From contig CADBQL010000331.1 in the NCBI GenBank assembly GCA_902796815.1, positions 1 through 6,474 on the forward strand: 6,474 bases of DNA, in the 5' to 3' direction. The stretch comes from an uncultured Coriobacteriaceae bacterium. GTDB taxonomy: Bacteria > Actinomycetota > Coriobacteriia > Coriobacteriales > Eggerthellaceae. Below, one piece after another: positions 5,697 through 6,474 of the stretch; the stretch's first letter is position 1, and each line of letters begins with the position of its first letter. Both the position numbers and the translations under genes were made by a program. The notes beneath the pieces were generated by a model. It worked only from the letters and a program-made list of their open reading frames with translations, was not told the origin of the DNA and ran no database searches.

Positions 5697-5727
5697 AATG
5701 AGTTTTGCCCCAGGGGCACGACTCATT
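5697..5727. repeat. Palindrome family copy 6 (identical to copy 5)
   Basis: The 29-base core (5698-5726) is identical to copy 5, and an A/T pair extends it to 31 bases as in copy 1. It is the copy nearest the permease, 30 bases beyond that gene's stop. The 89 bases between copies 5 and 6 show no gene and no other structure I could support. Confidence 0.9.
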
Positions 5728-5757
5728 CGCCGTGTGGAGCAAGGACATGAAGCAGGC

Positions 5758-6474
5758 TCAGCGCCACTTTGTGAGCAGACGTTCGGCCAGGTCGAATACT
5801 GCGTACAAAACGACTCCGAGCAGGGCCATGGCGATGATGCCGGCGAACATGCGCGGGTAGTTGACCATGGACCAGGATTGCATGATGAAATACCCAAGTC
5901 CTGTCGAGCCGGCCATCGCTTCGGCAATGAACAGTACTGCGATTGCCGTTCCGACCCCGATGCGCAGTGAGGTAAATACAGCGGGCATCGTCGCTGGCAG
6001 GATGACGTGGCGATATTCGTCGAAGGCGCTGCCGCCCAGTGAGCGGATCGAAATCAAAGCGCTTTCGGGGACCGAGCGCACCGCGTCGCGCACGGCGACG
6101 AGCACCTGAAAAAACACTGTCAGCGAAATGAGCACGATTTTGGGCGCGTCGGCAAGACCGAACAAAACGAGCAGAATGGGAAGCAAAACTACTTTGGGGA
6201 TAGGATAGAGCAGATACAATACGGGCGCGAACAGGGTATCGAGTATGCGCGATCGGGCGCAGAGCTGCGCGATGGGGACTGCGAGTGCAGTTCCGATGAT
6301 CAGCGAAACCACAACGCGGTAGGCGCTCGTCCAGAAGAACGGTACGAGGACGGCCATGTTTTCGGTCAGCACGTCGAACGTGGCAGGTGGCGTTGGCAGC
6401 GCCGGCGAGTTGACGACGATGGCGGTAAGCCACCAACCAGCTATGATGAAAACGACGGCGAACGTATAGCCGCC
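5758..6474 (-). CDS. ABC transporter permease, SsuC/TauC/NrtB-like (5' end outside window)
   Basis: This is the membrane channel of a binding-protein-dependent ABC importer. The frame is open to the window edge, adding 34 residues (a hydrophobic TAIVV segment and LPTPPATFDVL) before the first in-frame GTG at 6372, so the true start is upstream; 238 residues are visible. Family signs are YPIPKVVLLPILLVLFGLAD (about residues 90-109) and the EAA loop ESALISIRSLGGSAFDEYRH followed by ILPATMP (about 137-164), which contacts the ATPase. These are followed by SLRIGVGTA and AEAMAGSTGLGYFI. About five or six membrane segments are visible. Relatives import sulfonates, taurine, nitrate, cyanate or thiamine precursors; the substrate cannot be read from the permease alone. 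The partner ATPase and binding protein must lie beyond 6474, since nothing follows downstream on this strand. Confidence 0.93.
   Translation of the reverse strand, partial: GGYTFAVVFIIAGWWLTAIVVNSPALPTPPATFDVLTENMAVLVPFFWTSAYRVVVSLIIGTALAVPIAQLCARSRILDTLFAPVLYLLYPIPKVVLLPILLVLFGLADAPKIVLISLTVFFQVLVAVRDAVRSVPESALISIRSLGGSAFDEYRHVILPATMPAVFTSLRIGVGTAIAVLFIAEAMAGSTGLGYFIMQSWSMVNYPRMFAGIIAMALLGVVLYAVFDLAERLLTKWR

Noticed and set aside
5723..6436. Minus-strand reading frame of 237 aa overlapping the permease in another frame
   Set aside because: Its product is rich in Arg, His and Ser without membrane segments, whereas the other frame gives a full ABC permease with an EAA loop.

Overview
The window reads as chromosomal DNA of an anaerobic, nitrate-respiring bacterium that also makes [NiFe] hydrogenases. 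The protein flavour and moderately GC-rich codon use fit the Coriobacteriia/Eggerthellaceae (Actinomycetota). That placement is an inference from general resemblance; no rRNA or other marker gene lies here.

Layout. Bases 1-2819 hold the end of a periplasmic nitrate reductase (nap) operon on the + strand: the C-terminal two thirds of napA, then napD, then napH. NapA reduces nitrate outside the membrane, NapD is the small cytoplasmic chaperone for the NapA Tat leader, and NapH is a membrane-bound iron-sulfur quinol dehydrogenase that can feed electrons to NapA. The napA-napD spacer holds three consecutive predicted hairpins, two of which are diverged tandem copies with paired stem changes. Bases 2954-4788 hold a minus-strand cluster that is transcribed toward nap: an unidentified 84-aa helical protein, the nickel-responsive regulator nikR, and hypE, which makes the cyanide ligand of [NiFe] hydrogenase. 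The theme is nickel and hydrogenase. From about 5005 a plus-strand unit begins that encodes an unrecognised 155-aa protein, probably with a TTG start. At 5758-6474, on the minus strand, lies the C-terminal part of an ABC transporter permease of the SsuC/TauC type, cut by the window edge.

The most distinctive feature is a family of 29-31-base palindromes, with ATGAG/CTCAT ends and a CCCC-A-GGGG centre. They occur only in the two convergent gene junctions: three copies between napH and hypE, and three copies plus a fragment between the 155-aa gene and the permease. In the napH/hypE junction they begin and end within 7 bases of the two stop codons. Two copies carry different but fully self-complementary arms, and the rest are mosaics of the two arm types. 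This points to conserved structure, for example bidirectional transcription termination, RNA 3'-end protection, or a REP-like element. Apart from this repeat family and the two unidentified small proteins, the gene content is recognisable and conventional.
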